Shown: positions 1-9,086, counted from the stretch's first letter. The stretch: 64,000 bases of DNA from Bradyrhizobium sp. U87765 SZCCT0048 (GCF_018131225.1 NZ_JAFCMM010000002.1:1116001-1180000); one strand, 5' to 3'. The notes: generated from the sequence alone by a model not told the origin. A program made the numbers and translations.

Positions 1-61
1 GTACGTACGTATTAAAGTCAAGCGCTATGATGCGAACGGGCAGCGGCCCCAAACGGCCAGC

Positions 62-88
62 AAAAAGGGCGGCCGATCCCGGCCGCCC
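62..88 (-). terminator. Rho-independent terminator of bla
   Basis: A 9-bp perfect GC stem (67-75 paired with 80-88) with a 4-nt loop is followed, reading the minus strand, by five T residues (62-66 complement). It lies about 40 bp beyond the beta-lactamase stop, where its terminator is expected. Confidence 0.75.
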
Positions 89-126
89 CGCCTCATTTCC
101 TCGCCCGAGGGCAGGCCCCCGCAGCC

Positions 127-1014
127 TTAGCCGCCGAGCGCCGACACGGCGGCGCGCCCGACCGCAGCGATGGTGGCGTTCTGCTTTTTCTCCTGCGCCT
201 CGGTCAGATAGACCGCGACGATGACCGGGGCGCGCTGCGGCGGCCAGATCACCGCGACATCGTTGGCCGTGCCGTGGTTGCCGCTGCCGGTCTTGTCGCC
301 GACACGCCAGCCGGCCGGCATGCCGGCGCGCAGACGGGAATCCCCAGTGGCATTGGCGCGCAACCATGCGACGAGCTGATCGCGCGAACCCGCCTGCAGC
401 GCGCCGCCCAGCGTCAGGGCCTGCACACAGTGCGCCATCGCACGCGGCGACGTCGTATCCTTGTCGTCACCGGGCTTGCCCTCGTTGAGCTCGGTCTCGA
501 CACGGTCGAGCCGCGTCACCTGGTCGCCGAGGCTGCGGGCGAACGCCGTGACCGCCGACGGGCCACCGAGACTTGCCACCAGGAGATTGGCGGCGGTGTT
601 GTCGCTGCGCGTCACCGCGGCATGACAGAGTTCGGCGACCGACAGGCCATCGCCATCGATCATTTCCTTGGTCACCGGCGAATAGGCGACGAGATCGCCG
701 CGGCCGAACCTGATGCGGCGCGACAGCTGCTCCTTGCCGCCGTCGACGCGCGCGAGGACCGCGCCTGCCAGCAGCAGCTTGAACGTGCTGCACATCGCGA
801 AGCGCTCATCCATGCGCTGGCCGAACTGCGCGCCGCTCGCGGTGTCGACGACAGCAACGCCGAGCCGGCCGCCGCTGTCGCTCTCCAGCACCTTCAGTTC
901 CGCGAGGAACTGGTCTGTCGCCGGCCCGGCCGCCCGCGCGCCACGCCCGCCGGCCAGCACGGCGGAACCCGCCGCAGCGAGGCCTCCCACCACCATAAAT
1001 CGTCTCGTCAACAT
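127..1014 (-). CDS. bla: Class A serine beta-lactamase
   Basis: The 295-residue protein hydrolyses beta-lactams in the periplasm. All class A motifs are visible: STFK (S76-K79, the Ambler 70-73 nucleophile box), SDN (137-139), E173-x-x-L-N (the Ambler 166-170 Omega loop) and KTG (241-243). The N-terminus has an arginine pair followed by a hydrophobic stretch ending near ARA, which suggests Tat export. I chose the ATG at 1014 because it gives this signal peptide; an upstream extension adds only low-complexity sequence. It diverges from an AmpR-like LysR gene, the usual layout of an inducible enzyme. A Cys precedes the nucleophile, but the position after KTGS is Gly, so the disulfide of NmcA/KPC-type carbapenemases is absent and no carbapenemase claim is made. 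Confidence 0.95.
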   Translation of the reverse strand: MLTRRFMVVGGLAAAGSAVLAGGRGARAAGPATDQFLAELKVLESDSGGRLGVAVVDTASGAQFGQRMDERFAMCSTFKLLLAGAVLARVDGGKEQLSRRIRFGRGDLVAYSPVTKEMIDGDGLSVAELCHAAVTRSDNTAANLLVASLGGPSAVTAFARSLGDQVTRLDRVETELNEGKPGDDKDTTSPRAMAHCVQALTLGGALQAGSRDQLVAWLRANATGDSRLRAGMPAGWRVGDKTGSGNHGTANDVAVIWPPQRAPVIVAVYLTEAQEKKQNATIAAVGRAAVSALGG

Positions 1015-1068
1015 GTCCGTCTCAATCCCTGTTCGTCGGTGGCGGCAACTTGGTCGCCGCCGCCTGCC

Positions 1069-1083
1069 TTGACAAACGATCAA
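1069..1083. promoter_or_regulatory. Candidate LysR box between bla and its regulator
   Basis: TTGA-N7-TCAA, an inverted repeat containing the T-N11-A core of LysR-type regulators, sits in the 106-bp divergent region between bla and the LysR gene. The family is known to bind such sites and to autoregulate from them. Binding here is inferred. Confidence 0.5.
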
Positions 1084-1120
1084 TCATGGGAGGAGACATT
1101 AGAAAAATTTGGGTCATGAC

Positions 1121-2002
1121 ATGCGCTCATCACATTTGCCGCTCAACGCCCTGCGCGCCTTCGAGGCTGCGGCGCGGCAGCTCAGCTTCACGCGCGCAGG
1201 CCTCGAGCTGCGCGTGACGCAGGCCGCCGTCAGCCACCAGGTCAAGAGCCTCGAGGATCTCCTCGGCGTGCAGTTGTTCCGCCGCCTGCCGCGCGGCCTC
1301 GCGCTCACCGACGAAGGTCAGGCGCTGCTGCCGGCGATCGCGGATTCGTTCGACCGCATCCGCGCCACCCTCGACCGCTTCGAGGGCGGCTATTTCCGCG
1401 ATGTCGTCACCGTCGGCGTGGTCGGTACCTTCGCCAGCGGCTGGCTGCTGCCGCGCCTGCCGGCCTTCGAAAAAGCCAACCCGCGCATCGACCTGCGCCT
1501 TCTCACCAATAACAACCGCGTCGATATCGCCGGCGAGGGCCTCGACTTCGCGATCCGGTTCGGCGATGGTGCCTGGCACGGCACCGAGGCCATCCGGCTG
1601 CTCGCCGCGCCGCTGACGCCGGTGTGCGCACCGAAAATCGCCAGACGCCTGCGCCGTCCCTCGGACCTCAAGCGTGAAGTGCTGCTGCGCTCCTACCGTC
1701 CCGACGAATGGCCGCAATGGTTCGCCGCCGCCGGCCTCATCTGCCCCACCATCAAGGGCGCGATGTTCGATTCCTCGATCATCATGGCGGAGGTCGCCGC
1801 GCGCGGCGCCGGTGTCGCGTTGCTGCCGCCGCGCATGTTCGCCGATCACCTGCGCCAAGAACGCCTGGTGCGCCTGTTCAAGACCGACATCCATACCGGC
1901 GACTACTGGCTGACGTCGCTGCGCTCGAAGCGGCAGACGCCGGCGATGGCGGCGTTCAAGGACTGGCTGATCGGCGAGGCCGGCGCCGCCGAACACGCCT
2001 GA
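1121..2002 (+). CDS. LysR-family regulator, GcvA/AmpR-like
   Basis: A 293-residue LysR-type regulator. The N-terminal winged helix (about residues 5-65) shows the typical ALRAFEAAARQLSFTRA and TQAAVSHQVKSLE helices, and the remainder is a periplasmic-binding-like effector domain. It is transcribed away from bla across a 106-bp region with a T-N11-A box, so it most likely controls the beta-lactamase in the manner of AmpR, sensing muropeptides. That role comes from context; the sequence alone would fit GcvA equally well. I chose the ATG at 1121; an in-frame TTG at 1109 would add four residues. Confidence 0.85.
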   Translation: MRSSHLPLNALRAFEAAARQLSFTRAGLELRVTQAAVSHQVKSLEDLLGVQLFRRLPRGLALTDEGQALLPAIADSFDRIRATLDRFEGGYFRDVVTVGVVGTFASGWLLPRLPAFEKANPRIDLRLLTNNNRVDIAGEGLDFAIRFGDGAWHGTEAIRLLAAPLTPVCAPKIARRLRRPSDLKREVLLRSYRPDEWPQWFAAAGLICPTIKGAMFDSSIIMAEVAARGAGVALLPPRMFADHLRQERLVRLFKTDIHTGDYWLTSLRSKRQTPAMAAFKDWLIGEAGAAEHA

Positions 2003-2021
2003 CGCACACGGCGACGCCAGC

Positions 2022-2050
2022 AAAAAGGGCGGCCCGCCGGGCCGCCCTTT
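2022..2050. terminator. Bidirectional terminator between lysR and pckA
   Basis: A 9-bp perfect stem (2027-2035 with 2039-2047) has a 3-nt loop and is flanked by five A on the left and TTT on the right. It sits between two convergent genes and can serve both. Confidence 0.8.
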
Positions 2051-2075
2051 CGCACATGACGATGACGCGCGTGCT

Positions 2076-3689
2076 TTACTCGGCGGCGAGCTTGATGTCC
2101 GGCGCGGCGGCACGAACCTCGGCGTCGACCTTGGCCTCGAACTTGGCGAAGTTCTTCTGGAACATGGCGACGAGGTTGCGCGCGGTCTTGTCGAACTCGG
2201 CCTTGTCCTTCCAGGTGTTGACCGGATCGAGGATCTCGCTGGGCACGCCCTGCAGCGCGGTCGGCACCGCGAAGCCGAAATACTTGTCGGTGCGGAATTC
2301 GGCATTGCGCAGCGAGCCGTTGAGCGCCGCGGTGAGCAGCGCGCGGGTCACCTTGATCGGCATGCGGCTGCCAACGCCGTACTTGCCGCCGGTCCAGCCG
2401 GTGTTGACCAGCCAGCAGTCGACATTGTGCCTGGCGATGAGATCGCGCAGCAGGTTGCCGTACTCGCTGGGATCGCGCGGCAGGAACGGCGCGCCGAAGC
2501 AGGTCGAGAACTCGGGCTCGGGCTCGGTGACGCCACGCTCGGTGCCGGCGACCTTGGCGGTGTAGCCCGACAGGAAGTGGTACATCGCCTGCGCCGGGGT
2601 CAGCTTGGCGATCGGCGGCATTACGCCGAACGCGTCGGCGGCGAGCATCACGAGGTTCTTCGGCTGGCCAGCGCGGCCGGTCTGCGAAGCGTTGGGGATG
2701 AAGTCGAGCGGATAGGCCGAGCGGGTGTTCTCGGTCTTGGAGCCATCGTCGAAATCGACTTCACGGGTGATCGGATCGAACACGACGTTCTCGAGCACCG
2801 AGCCGAAACGCTTGCTGGCGGCATAGATCGCCGGCTCAGCCTCTTCCGACAGCTTGATGCACTTGGCGTAGCAGCCGCCTTCGAAATTGAAGACGCCACT
2901 CGCGCCCCAGCCATGCTCGTCGTCGCCGATCAGCGTGCGCGCCGGATCGGCCGACAGCGTGGTCTTGCCGGTGCCGGACAGGCCGAAGAAGATCGCGGTA
3001 TCGCCGTCGGGGCCGACGTTGGCCGAGCAGTGCATCGGCATCACGCCCTGCGCCGGCAGGTAGTAGTTCAGCGTCGTGAACACCGACTTCTTCATCTCGC
3101 CGGCATAATAAGACCCGCCGATCAGGACGATCTTGCGGGCGAAATCGATGGCCACCACGTTCTCGGAGCGAACGCCATGACGTTTCGGATCGGCCTTGAA
3201 GCTCGGCAGATCGACGATGGTGAGGTCGGGCGTGAAGGCGGCGAGCTCGGAGGCCTTGGGGCGGATCAGCAGGGTGCGGATGAACAGCGAGTGCCAGGCG
3301 AGCTCGGTATAGACGCGGGTCTTGATGCGGAAGTCGGGATCGGCGCCGCCGTAGAGGTCCTGCGCAAACAGCGACATGCCTTCGGCGTGCTTGATGAAGT
3401 CCTGATACAGCGCCTCGAACTGCTCCGAGGTAATCGCCTGGTTGCCGGCCCACCACACGTTGTTCTCGGTGGTGGCGTCGCGGACCGTGTACTTGTCCTT
3501 CGGGCTGCGGCCCGTGAACACACCGGTCTCGGCGCACAGCGCACCATCGGCGGTGAGCTCGGCTTCACCGTTGCGGAGAGCGTGCTCGTAAAGCGCAGGC
3601 GTACCCAGATTCCAGTTCACACCCTTGAGGTTTTTGAAACCGAATTTGTCGGCGCCGTAAGCGCCGTTATGCACGCCAGTCTCTTGCAC
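2076..3689 (-). CDS. pckA: Phosphoenolpyruvate carboxykinase (ATP)
   Basis: A 537-residue cytosolic enzyme converting oxaloacetate and ATP to PEP, ADP and CO2, the entry step of gluconeogenesis. The P-loop GLSGTGKTTLS, the following GDDEHGW metal/kinase motif and the GRSPKDKY substrate region are all visible, and the length is normal for the ATP-dependent family. The start is GTG at 3689, supported by an AGGAGG ribosome site about 7 bp upstream (3697-3702 complement). In alphaproteobacteria pckA often lies beside chvI-chvG and is under their influence; that arrangement is nearly kept here, with one intervening flavoprotein gene. Confidence 0.98.
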   Translation of the reverse strand: MQETGVHNGAYGADKFGFKNLKGVNWNLGTPALYEHALRNGEAELTADGALCAETGVFTGRSPKDKYTVRDATTENNVWWAGNQAITSEQFEALYQDFIKHAEGMSLFAQDLYGGADPDFRIKTRVYTELAWHSLFIRTLLIRPKASELAAFTPDLTIVDLPSFKADPKRHGVRSENVVAIDFARKIVLIGGSYYAGEMKKSVFTTLNYYLPAQGVMPMHCSANVGPDGDTAIFFGLSGTGKTTLSADPARTLIGDDEHGWGASGVFNFEGGCYAKCIKLSEEAEPAIYAASKRFGSVLENVVFDPITREVDFDDGSKTENTRSAYPLDFIPNASQTGRAGQPKNLVMLAADAFGVMPPIAKLTPAQAMYHFLSGYTAKVAGTERGVTEPEPEFSTCFGAPFLPRDPSEYGNLLRDLIARHNVDCWLVNTGWTGGKYGVGSRMPIKVTRALLTAALNGSLRNAEFRTDKYFGFAVPTALQGVPSEILDPVNTWKDKAEFDKTARNLVAMFQKNFAKFEAKVDAEVRAAAPDIKLAAE

Positions 3690-3947
3690 AGATAGTCCTC
3701 CTTGAACCCGCGAATCGCCTGACGCCCGGCGGCGCCTTGCACCCCTTTATTTCGCGGTGACCGAATGATGACGGTCGGCTTCAATCCGCGTTCTAATAGT
3801 GCTCAACACGTGGGTTGCCAAGCCGATCCCGACCAATTTGGTTTATTCAAGCCCCGGAAAACATGATGCAATGCGGAATCCGAGCGGTTTGGCGGGGCCC
3901 GTGATGTCCGAGCCATCATGAGGTGCCGCAACCGGCACAAAGTCGGC

Positions 3948-4682
3948 TCAGGGCGACGGCGCCGCCGATCTCGCGCGGTCGGCGAGTTCCTTGAGCACCT
4001 TGCGCAACTCGCCCGGCGCGACGATCCGTCGCGGAAACGTGAGACGCAGCACCTGCTGGCCCTGCTGCAGATCCATGCCGTCGGGATCGCAGCCCGCACA
4101 GCGCCAGTCGCCTTCCGCAGCGCCGAGCAGACGCGATGCGTACAGCGACATCGTCTCGCGGTGGTCTGCATTCATATGGCTGAGAATATCTTCCTCGGCG
4201 GCGAGCAAGGAATCCGCGCCCGCCAGATCGGTCAGCACGTGGGCGGGCGTCAGGTCGACGATCCGGCCAAAGCCGGCGACCAGGTGAACAGCGGTGATCC
4301 GGATCGTGAAGAACGAGAAATCCTTAAAATCCACAAAGGCTTCAGCAGAGGGATGGGCGCAGAGGTAGCGCCGCCGCACGGTGGCGTCGACAGCCGCCTC
4401 GGCGACGCCGCCGACCATGATGCGCGAGCCCTCGAGCGGATCGCCCGCGCGCCGCTCGTCGAGCATCAGCGACACCCGGGGATCGGCCAGCAGATTGCGG
4501 GTGTGGATCGCCAGGCGCGAGATCAGCAGGATCGGCGCGCCGTCGACGGCGCTCGCGACATTGACCAGCGAGCAGTACGGGTCCCCCGACCCGGCCATCA
4601 GGGTCGCCAGCGCGCCCTGGCGGCTGCGGCGCAGCAAACCACGGGCATGCAGGCCGGGATCGAAATCGGCGTCGGGGGTCAT
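3948..4682 (-). CDS. HugZ-like FMN-binding split-barrel protein (DUF2470)
   Basis: A 244-residue cytoplasmic protein. The N-terminal half (about 10-140) is a pyridoxamine 5'-phosphate oxidase-like split barrel, and the C-terminal portion carries the HMNADH signature of the DUF2470/HugZ domain. Family members bind heme and some degrade it; others have unknown roles, so the substrate cannot be named. It is a single gene reading toward pckA with about 260 bp between them, and it diverges from chvI. The motif at residues around 170 (SHMNADH) contains the His pair conserved in HugZ-type proteins. Confidence 0.85.
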   Translation of the reverse strand: MTPDADFDPGLHARGLLRRSRQGALATLMAGSGDPYCSLVNVASAVDGAPILLISRLAIHTRNLLADPRVSLMLDERRAGDPLEGSRIMVGGVAEAAVDATVRRRYLCAHPSAEAFVDFKDFSFFTIRITAVHLVAGFGRIVDLTPAHVLTDLAGADSLLAAEEDILSHMNADHRETMSLYASRLLGAAEGDWRCAGCDPDGMDLQQGQQVLRLTFPRRIVAPGELRKVLKELADRARSAAPSP

Positions 4683-4876
4683 GGGAACCTGCTATTTTGA
4701 AATTCAAGGGTTTTTCGCCGGAGCGAACGGGTTTATATAGCCCGGGAACCGCCCATGGCGCAGGAACGTTTCTGGGAACTCGGTCACATTTCAGCCCAGC
4801 TTGCATTGCTCGCTGGCCCGCGATCGAAGGTCCGTTGTCCGACCTTTCCCGGTTGAGCGTTCTCTGGAAGCGTTTT

Positions 4877-4915
4877 GTCGAAGCATCGTTTAGGTCGAAG
4901 CGTCTTGGTCGAAGC
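4877..4915. repeat. Three copies of GTCGAAGC upstream of chvI
   Basis: The octamer occurs at 4877-4884, 4894-4901 and 4908-4915, with 17- and 14-bp periods, 57-95 bp before the chvI start. Such phased repeats may bind a regulator, possibly ChvI itself. No match to a known box is claimed. Confidence 0.4.
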
Positions 4916-4971
4916 GTCATGGGGACGAGGAGCGCTCGCCGCCCACAGCCACCGAGTTTGAAAGCAGGCTC

Positions 4972-5673
4972 ATGCCCACAATCGCCTTGGTCGACGACGA
5001 CCGCAACATTCTGACGTCCGTATCCATCGCGCTCGAGGCCGAGGGTTATCGGATCATGACCTACACGGACGGCGCCTCGGCCCTCGACGGCTTCCGCACC
5101 AGCCCGCCGGACCTTGCCATTCTCGACATCAAGATGCCGCGCATGGACGGCATGGAGACGCTGCGCCGGCTGCGCCAGAAGTCCGACCTGCCAGTGATCT
5201 TCCTGACGTCCAAGGACGAGGAGATCGACGAGCTGTTCGGCCTCAAGATGGGCGCCGACGACTTCATCAGGAAACCGTTCTCGCAGCGCCTGCTGGTCGA
5301 GCGCGTCAAGGCGGTGCTGCGCCGCTCGATCCCCAAGGACCCGACCGCCGCCCCGAAGGAAGCCGATCCCAAGGCGCTGGAGCGCGGGCTGCTGCGCATG
5401 GATCCGGAGCGCCACACCTGCACCTGGAAGAACGAGCCGGTGACGCTGACCGTCACCGAATTCCTGATCCTGCAGGCGCTCGCGACGCGCCCCGGCGTGG
5501 TCAAGAGCCGCAACGCGCTGATGGACGCGGCCTATGACGATCAGGTCTATGTCGACGACCGCACCATCGACAGCCACATCAAGCGGCTGCGCAAGAAGTT
5601 CAAGATGGTCGACGACGAGTTCGAGATGATCGAGACGCTGTACGGCGTCGGCTATCGCTTCAAGGAAACCTGA
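4972..5673 (+). CDS. chvI: Response regulator ChvI (OmpR family)
   Basis: A 233-residue DNA-binding response regulator. The receiver domain has the acidic pocket D8-D10, phospho-acceptor D52 in LDIKMPRMDG, S80 and K101. The C-terminal third is an OmpR-type winged helix with the YDDQVYVDDRTIDSHIKRLR recognition region typical of ChvI. With ChvG it forms the acid/envelope-stress regulator of alphaproteobacteria that controls exopolysaccharide, motility and central metabolism. It leads the run chvI-chvG-hprK-EIIA-HPr. The ATG at 4972 begins the canonical beta-1 strand directly. Confidence 0.96.
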   Translation: MPTIALVDDDRNILTSVSIALEAEGYRIMTYTDGASALDGFRTSPPDLAILDIKMPRMDGMETLRRLRQKSDLPVIFLTSKDEEIDELFGLKMGADDFIRKPFSQRLLVERVKAVLRRSIPKDPTAAPKEADPKALERGLLRMDPERHTCTWKNEPVTLTVTEFLILQALATRPGVVKSRNALMDAAYDDQVYVDDRTIDSHIKRLRKKFKMVDDEFEMIETLYGVGYRFKET

Positions 5674-5825
5674 GCACGCCCGTCGGGGCGCGGACCGCCG
5701 CCGGCGGCCGCGGCCCGACGGCATTCCGCGACCGAGCACGCCGCCATCCGATTGGAGCGGCGCGCGCACTGGGATAAACTGGCGTTCGGGCCCGCCCGCG
5801 GGGCCGGCGCAACAACCAGGCTGTT

Positions 5826-7673
5826 TTGCCCTTGCTGGATCGCCCTCTCCCAGACCGGGAATCGGATACGGACGACGACACCCTGCCGCCGATCCCTGAG
5901 GCCGAGACCGACGCCGAAGCGACGGAGTTCGTGGACGCCAGGCGCGTGCCCGGCTGGCAGCGCCCGCTCGGCTGGCTGCGCCGCGCCGGCCAGTACATCT
6001 TCGCGCTCAGCTTCTCGAGCCTGACCCGCCGCATTGTCTCGCTCAACCTCGCCGGCCTGATCGCGCTGGTGGCCAGCATCCTCTACCTGTCGCAATTCCG
6101 CGCCGGCCTGATCGACGCGCGCGCGCAGACGCTGATGACGCAGGCCGAGATCATCGCCAGCGCCATCGCCGCGTCGGCCACGGTCGAGACCAATACCATC
6201 ACCGTCGACCCCGACCGGCTGCTCGATCTCAAGCCCGGCGAGACCTACGGACCCTCGGAAGACGTGCTGTCCGGCATCGACTTCCCGATCAATCCCGAGC
6301 GCGTCGCGCCGGTGCTGCGCCGCCTGATCTCGCCAACCAAGACGCGGGCGCGGATCTACGACCGCGACGGCGTACTGGTGCTCGACAGCCGCAGCCTCTA
6401 TGGCCGCGGCGACGTACTGCGGTTCGACCTCGCACCGCCGTCGAGCGAGAAACCCGGCTTCATCGAGCGCATCACCATCGCTGTGCGCACCTGGCTCAAC
6501 CGCGGCGACCTGCCGCTGTACCGCGAACTCGGCCCGGAGAACGGCAACGGCTACTCCGAGATCGGCGATGCGTTGAACGGCCAGAAGGCCAGCATGGTGC
6601 GCATCAACGAACGTGGCGAGGTGATCGTCTCGGTCGCCGTCCCCGTGCAGCGCTTTCGCGCCGTGCACGGCGCGCTGATGCTGTCGACCCAGGGCGACGA
6701 CATCGACCAGATGGTGACCGCCGAGCGCCTCGCGATTCTCAAGGTGTTCGGCCTCGCCGCCGCCGTCATGATCATGCTGTCGCTGCTGCTGGCGAGCACC
6801 ATCGCAGGACCCGTGCGCCGTCTCGCCGACAGCGCCGAACGCGTCCGCCGCCGCATCAAGACCCGTGTCGAAATCCCCGACTTCACCGGCCGCCGCGACG
6901 AGATCGGCCATCTCTCCGGCGCACTGCGCGACATGACGGAAGCGCTCTACAACCGCATCGAGGGCATCGAGCGCTTCGCCGCCGACGTCTCGCACGAACT
7001 CAAGAATCCCCTGACGTCCCTGCGCTCGGCCGTCGAAACGCTGCCGCTGGCGCGCTCGGAAGCGAGCCGCAGCCGCCTGCTCCATGTCATCGAACATGAC
7101 GTGCGCCGGCTCGACCGGCTGATTTCCGACATCTCCGACGCCAGCCGGCTCGACGCTGAGCTGCAACGCCAGGACGCGGCGCCGGTCGACCTCCGCCGGC
7201 TGCTGACCACGCTGGCGACGGTCGCCAACGAGACCAGCCACAGCAACAACGTCCGCGTCCAGGTGCGCTTCGAGGGCAATCCGCAGGACAGCTTCTCGGT
7301 GCCCGGCCACGATTCGCGGCTCGGCCAGGTCGTCTCGAACCTGCTGTCCAACGCCCAGTCGTTCTCCAAGAGCGGCGGGTCGGTGCGCGTGCTGTGCCGC
7401 CGCGCCAAGAACGACATGATCGAGATCGTCATCGACGACGACGGCCCCGGCATCCGCCCCGGCGCGCTGGAGAAGATCTTCGACCGCTTCTACACCGATC
7501 GCCCCGAGCAGGGCTTCGGCCAGAACTCGGGCCTTGGCCTGTCGATCTCCAAGCAGATCGTCGAGGCCCATGGCGGCCGCATCTGGGCGGAGAACCGCGC
7601 CGGCAAGCCCGACGCCAGCGGCGATACGCTGATCGCCGGCGCGCGCTTCATCGTGCGGCTGCCGGCGCTATGA
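5826..7673 (+). CDS. chvG: Sensor histidine kinase ChvG
   Basis: A 615-residue inner-membrane kinase partner of ChvI. Order: acidic cytoplasmic N-terminus, first membrane segment (about 65-87), periplasmic sensor of some 215 residues, second membrane segment (about 300-325), HAMP linker, HisKA box with the phosphorylated His in SHELKNPLTSLRS near residue 390, then HATPase motifs (NLLSNAQ, DDDGPGI, GLGLSI). The start is a TTG at 5826, giving the common MPLLD-like N-terminus; a downstream start would lose the conserved leader. It overlaps hprK by four bases (ATGA), so the two are translationally coupled. Confidence 0.95.
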   Translation: MPLLDRPLPDRESDTDDDTLPPIPEAETDAEATEFVDARRVPGWQRPLGWLRRAGQYIFALSFSSLTRRIVSLNLAGLIALVASILYLSQFRAGLIDARAQTLMTQAEIIASAIAASATVETNTITVDPDRLLDLKPGETYGPSEDVLSGIDFPINPERVAPVLRRLISPTKTRARIYDRDGVLVLDSRSLYGRGDVLRFDLAPPSSEKPGFIERITIAVRTWLNRGDLPLYRELGPENGNGYSEIGDALNGQKASMVRINERGEVIVSVAVPVQRFRAVHGALMLSTQGDDIDQMVTAERLAILKVFGLAAAVMIMLSLLLASTIAGPVRRLADSAERVRRRIKTRVEIPDFTGRRDEIGHLSGALRDMTEALYNRIEGIERFAADVSHELKNPLTSLRSAVETLPLARSEASRSRLLHVIEHDVRRLDRLISDISDASRLDAELQRQDAAPVDLRRLLTTLATVANETSHSNNVRVQVRFEGNPQDSFSVPGHDSRLGQVVSNLLSNAQSFSKSGGSVRVLCRRAKNDMIEIVIDDDGPGIRPGALEKIFDRFYTDRPEQGFGQNSGLGLSISKQIVEAHGGRIWAENRAGKPDASGDTLIAGARFIVRLPAL

Positions 7674-8200
7674 CGCCGGCGCCCGCCCCGAGCATCCACG
7701 CCTCCGCCGTCCAGGTCGGCGCCCACGCCGTGCTGATTCGCGGCCCGTCGGGTTCCGGCAAGTCGCGCCTCGCCTTCGACCTCGTCGTCGCCGGCCGTTC
7801 CGGACAGATTCCCCCGGCGATCCTGATCGGCGACGACCGCCTGGTGCTCGCTGAACGGGATGGCGCGGTGATCGCCCGCGCGGTTCCGGCGCTGGCCGGC
7901 CTGATCGAAATTCGTGGCCTTGGCCTGCGACGGTGCGACTTTGTGCCCGAGGCTCCTGTTGGGCTTGTCGTCGATCTCGCCGCCCCGGATGCCGAACGCA
8001 TGCCGCCTGTTACGGCGCTTCAAACTCGCATATTCGGTATCGAATTACCGAGAATACCTGTCGGAACCAGCTTTGCGCCGCTTCCATTAGTGGTGGCGGC
8101 TCTGCTCACCACGGCCGGTTCCGTACCAGATCCTCGACCTTCGCATGATTGCCGGAAGGAGTTTGGTAACCATATAAGCCCCACTATCGCCACCGAATAG
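7670..8200 (+). CDS. hprK: HPr kinase/phosphorylase, short alphaproteobacterial form
   Basis: A 176-residue protein consisting only of the catalytic domain, about half the length of the Firmicute enzyme. The P-loop GPSGSGKS is at about residues 25-32, and the following beta-strand and GDDR region match the family. It is expected to phosphorylate a serine of the HPr encoded two genes downstream. The start overlaps the chvG stop as ATGA. Short HprK genes beside chvG and a nitrogen-type PTS are characteristic of alphaproteobacteria, where they link two-component signalling to PTS status. The last 20 residues are poorly conserved. Confidence 0.9.
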   Translation: MTPAPAPSIHASAVQVGAHAVLIRGPSGSGKSRLAFDLVVAGRSGQIPPAILIGDDRLVLAERDGAVIARAVPALAGLIEIRGLGLRRCDFVPEAPVGLVVDLAAPDAERMPPVTALQTRIFGIELPRIPVGTSFAPLPLVVAALLTTAGSVPDPRPSHDCRKEFGNHISPTIATE

Positions 8201-8334
8201 ACCGCGTCCGAACGCCCCTTCGGCAGCCCCGGAGGCGTGGGATAGCGTCAACATCCCCCCTTGCCTCGGGGCTCTGGATGGTCAAGATGTGGCCCTTTCG
8301 TGCGGTGCACCAATGCACCCGCGAGGAGTCTTCG

Positions 8335-8736
8335 ATGATTGGTTTAGTCCTAGTGACCCATGGGCGCCTCGCCGACGAGTTTCGGGCCGCGCTCGAACAC
8401 GTGATGGGTCCGCAGAAGCAGATCGAGTCGATCACGATCGGCGCCGAAGATGATGCCGACTTGTGTCGCAGCGACATTATCGAGGCCGTCAAGCGCGTCG
8501 ACAGCGGCCAAGGCGTTGCGATCCTCACCGACATGTTCGGCGGCACGCCGTCCAACCTCGCGATCTCGTGCATGAGTCGCCCCAAGGTGGAGGTGCTCGC
8601 AGGCATCAATCTTCCGATGCTGGTGAAGCTCGCCAAGGTCCGTGAGGACCTGCCGCTGCCCGATGCGATCGCCGCCGCCCAGGAAGCCGGCCGCAAGTAC
8701 GTCACCATCGCCAGCCGCGTGCTCGCCGGCAAGTGA
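8335..8736 (+). CDS. PTS EIIA component, mannose family (ManX-like)
   Basis: A 133-residue cytoplasmic phosphocarrier. The phospho-acceptor is H9 in LVLVTHGRLADEF, and the DMFGGTPSN motif of the mannose-type EIIA follows at about 69-77. No sugar-specific EIIB/EIIC lies nearby, so it works in a regulatory relay rather than sugar import. I chose the ATG at 8335 because it follows a GAGGAG ribosome site at 8323 and puts the first strand at the N-terminus. It overlaps a possible GTG of the HPr gene. Confidence 0.93.
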   Translation: MIGLVLVTHGRLADEFRAALEHVMGPQKQIESITIGAEDDADLCRSDIIEAVKRVDSGQGVAILTDMFGGTPSNLAISCMSRPKVEVLAGINLPMLVKLAKVREDLPLPDAIAAAQEAGRKYVTIASRVLAGK

Positions 8737-8741
8737 CAGCA

Positions 8742-9059
8742 ATGGCGGACAACGACGGCAAACCCGATACCGTGTCCGCGCTGCCCGGCGTGTACGTCCG
8801 CGAAGTCCCGATCACCAACAAGCGTGGCCTGCATGCGCGGGCCTCGGCGAAGTTCGTGCAGATGGTCGAGCAGTTCGACGCCGACATCACCGTCACGCGC
8901 AATGGCGAGACGGTCGGCGGCACCTCGATCATGGGTCTGATGATGCTGGCCGCTGGTATCGGCACGTCGATCCTGATCACCGCCAAGGGACGCGAAGCAC
9001 AGAGCGCACTCGACGCCATTGCGGGGCTCGTCACCAACAAGTTCGGCGAAGACGAGTAG
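8742..9059 (+). CDS. Phosphocarrier protein HPr (NPr)
   Basis: A 105-residue PTS phosphocarrier with a 15-residue N-terminal extension. The active His is H31 in RGLHARASAKF and the HprK target Ser is S62 in GGTSIMGLM; their 31-residue spacing equals the classic H15/S46 spacing. It passes phosphate from an enzyme I outside this window to the upstream EIIA and is the likely substrate of the neighbouring HprK. I chose the ATG at 8742; a GTG at 8733 overlapping the EIIA stop would add three residues. Confidence 0.95.
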   Translation: MADNDGKPDTVSALPGVYVREVPITNKRGLHARASAKFVQMVEQFDADITVTRNGETVGGTSIMGLMMLAAGIGTSILITAKGREAQSALDAIAGLVTNKFGEDE

Positions 9060-9060
9060 C

Positions 9061-9080
9061 GCGCGCCACGGCCGGCGCGC
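9061..9080. terminator. GC hairpin between HPr and glycosyltransferase genes
   Basis: A 7-bp stem (9061-9067 with 9074-9080) with a 6-nt loop lies between two convergent genes. It has no T-run, so termination is only suggested by position. Confidence 0.4.
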
Positions 9081-9086
9081 ACTCCA

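Noticed and set aside
127..1014. Beta-lactamase as a carbapenemase because of the Cys before the nucleophile Ser
   Set aside because: The partner Cys expected after KTGS is Gly here, so the diagnostic disulfide cannot form.
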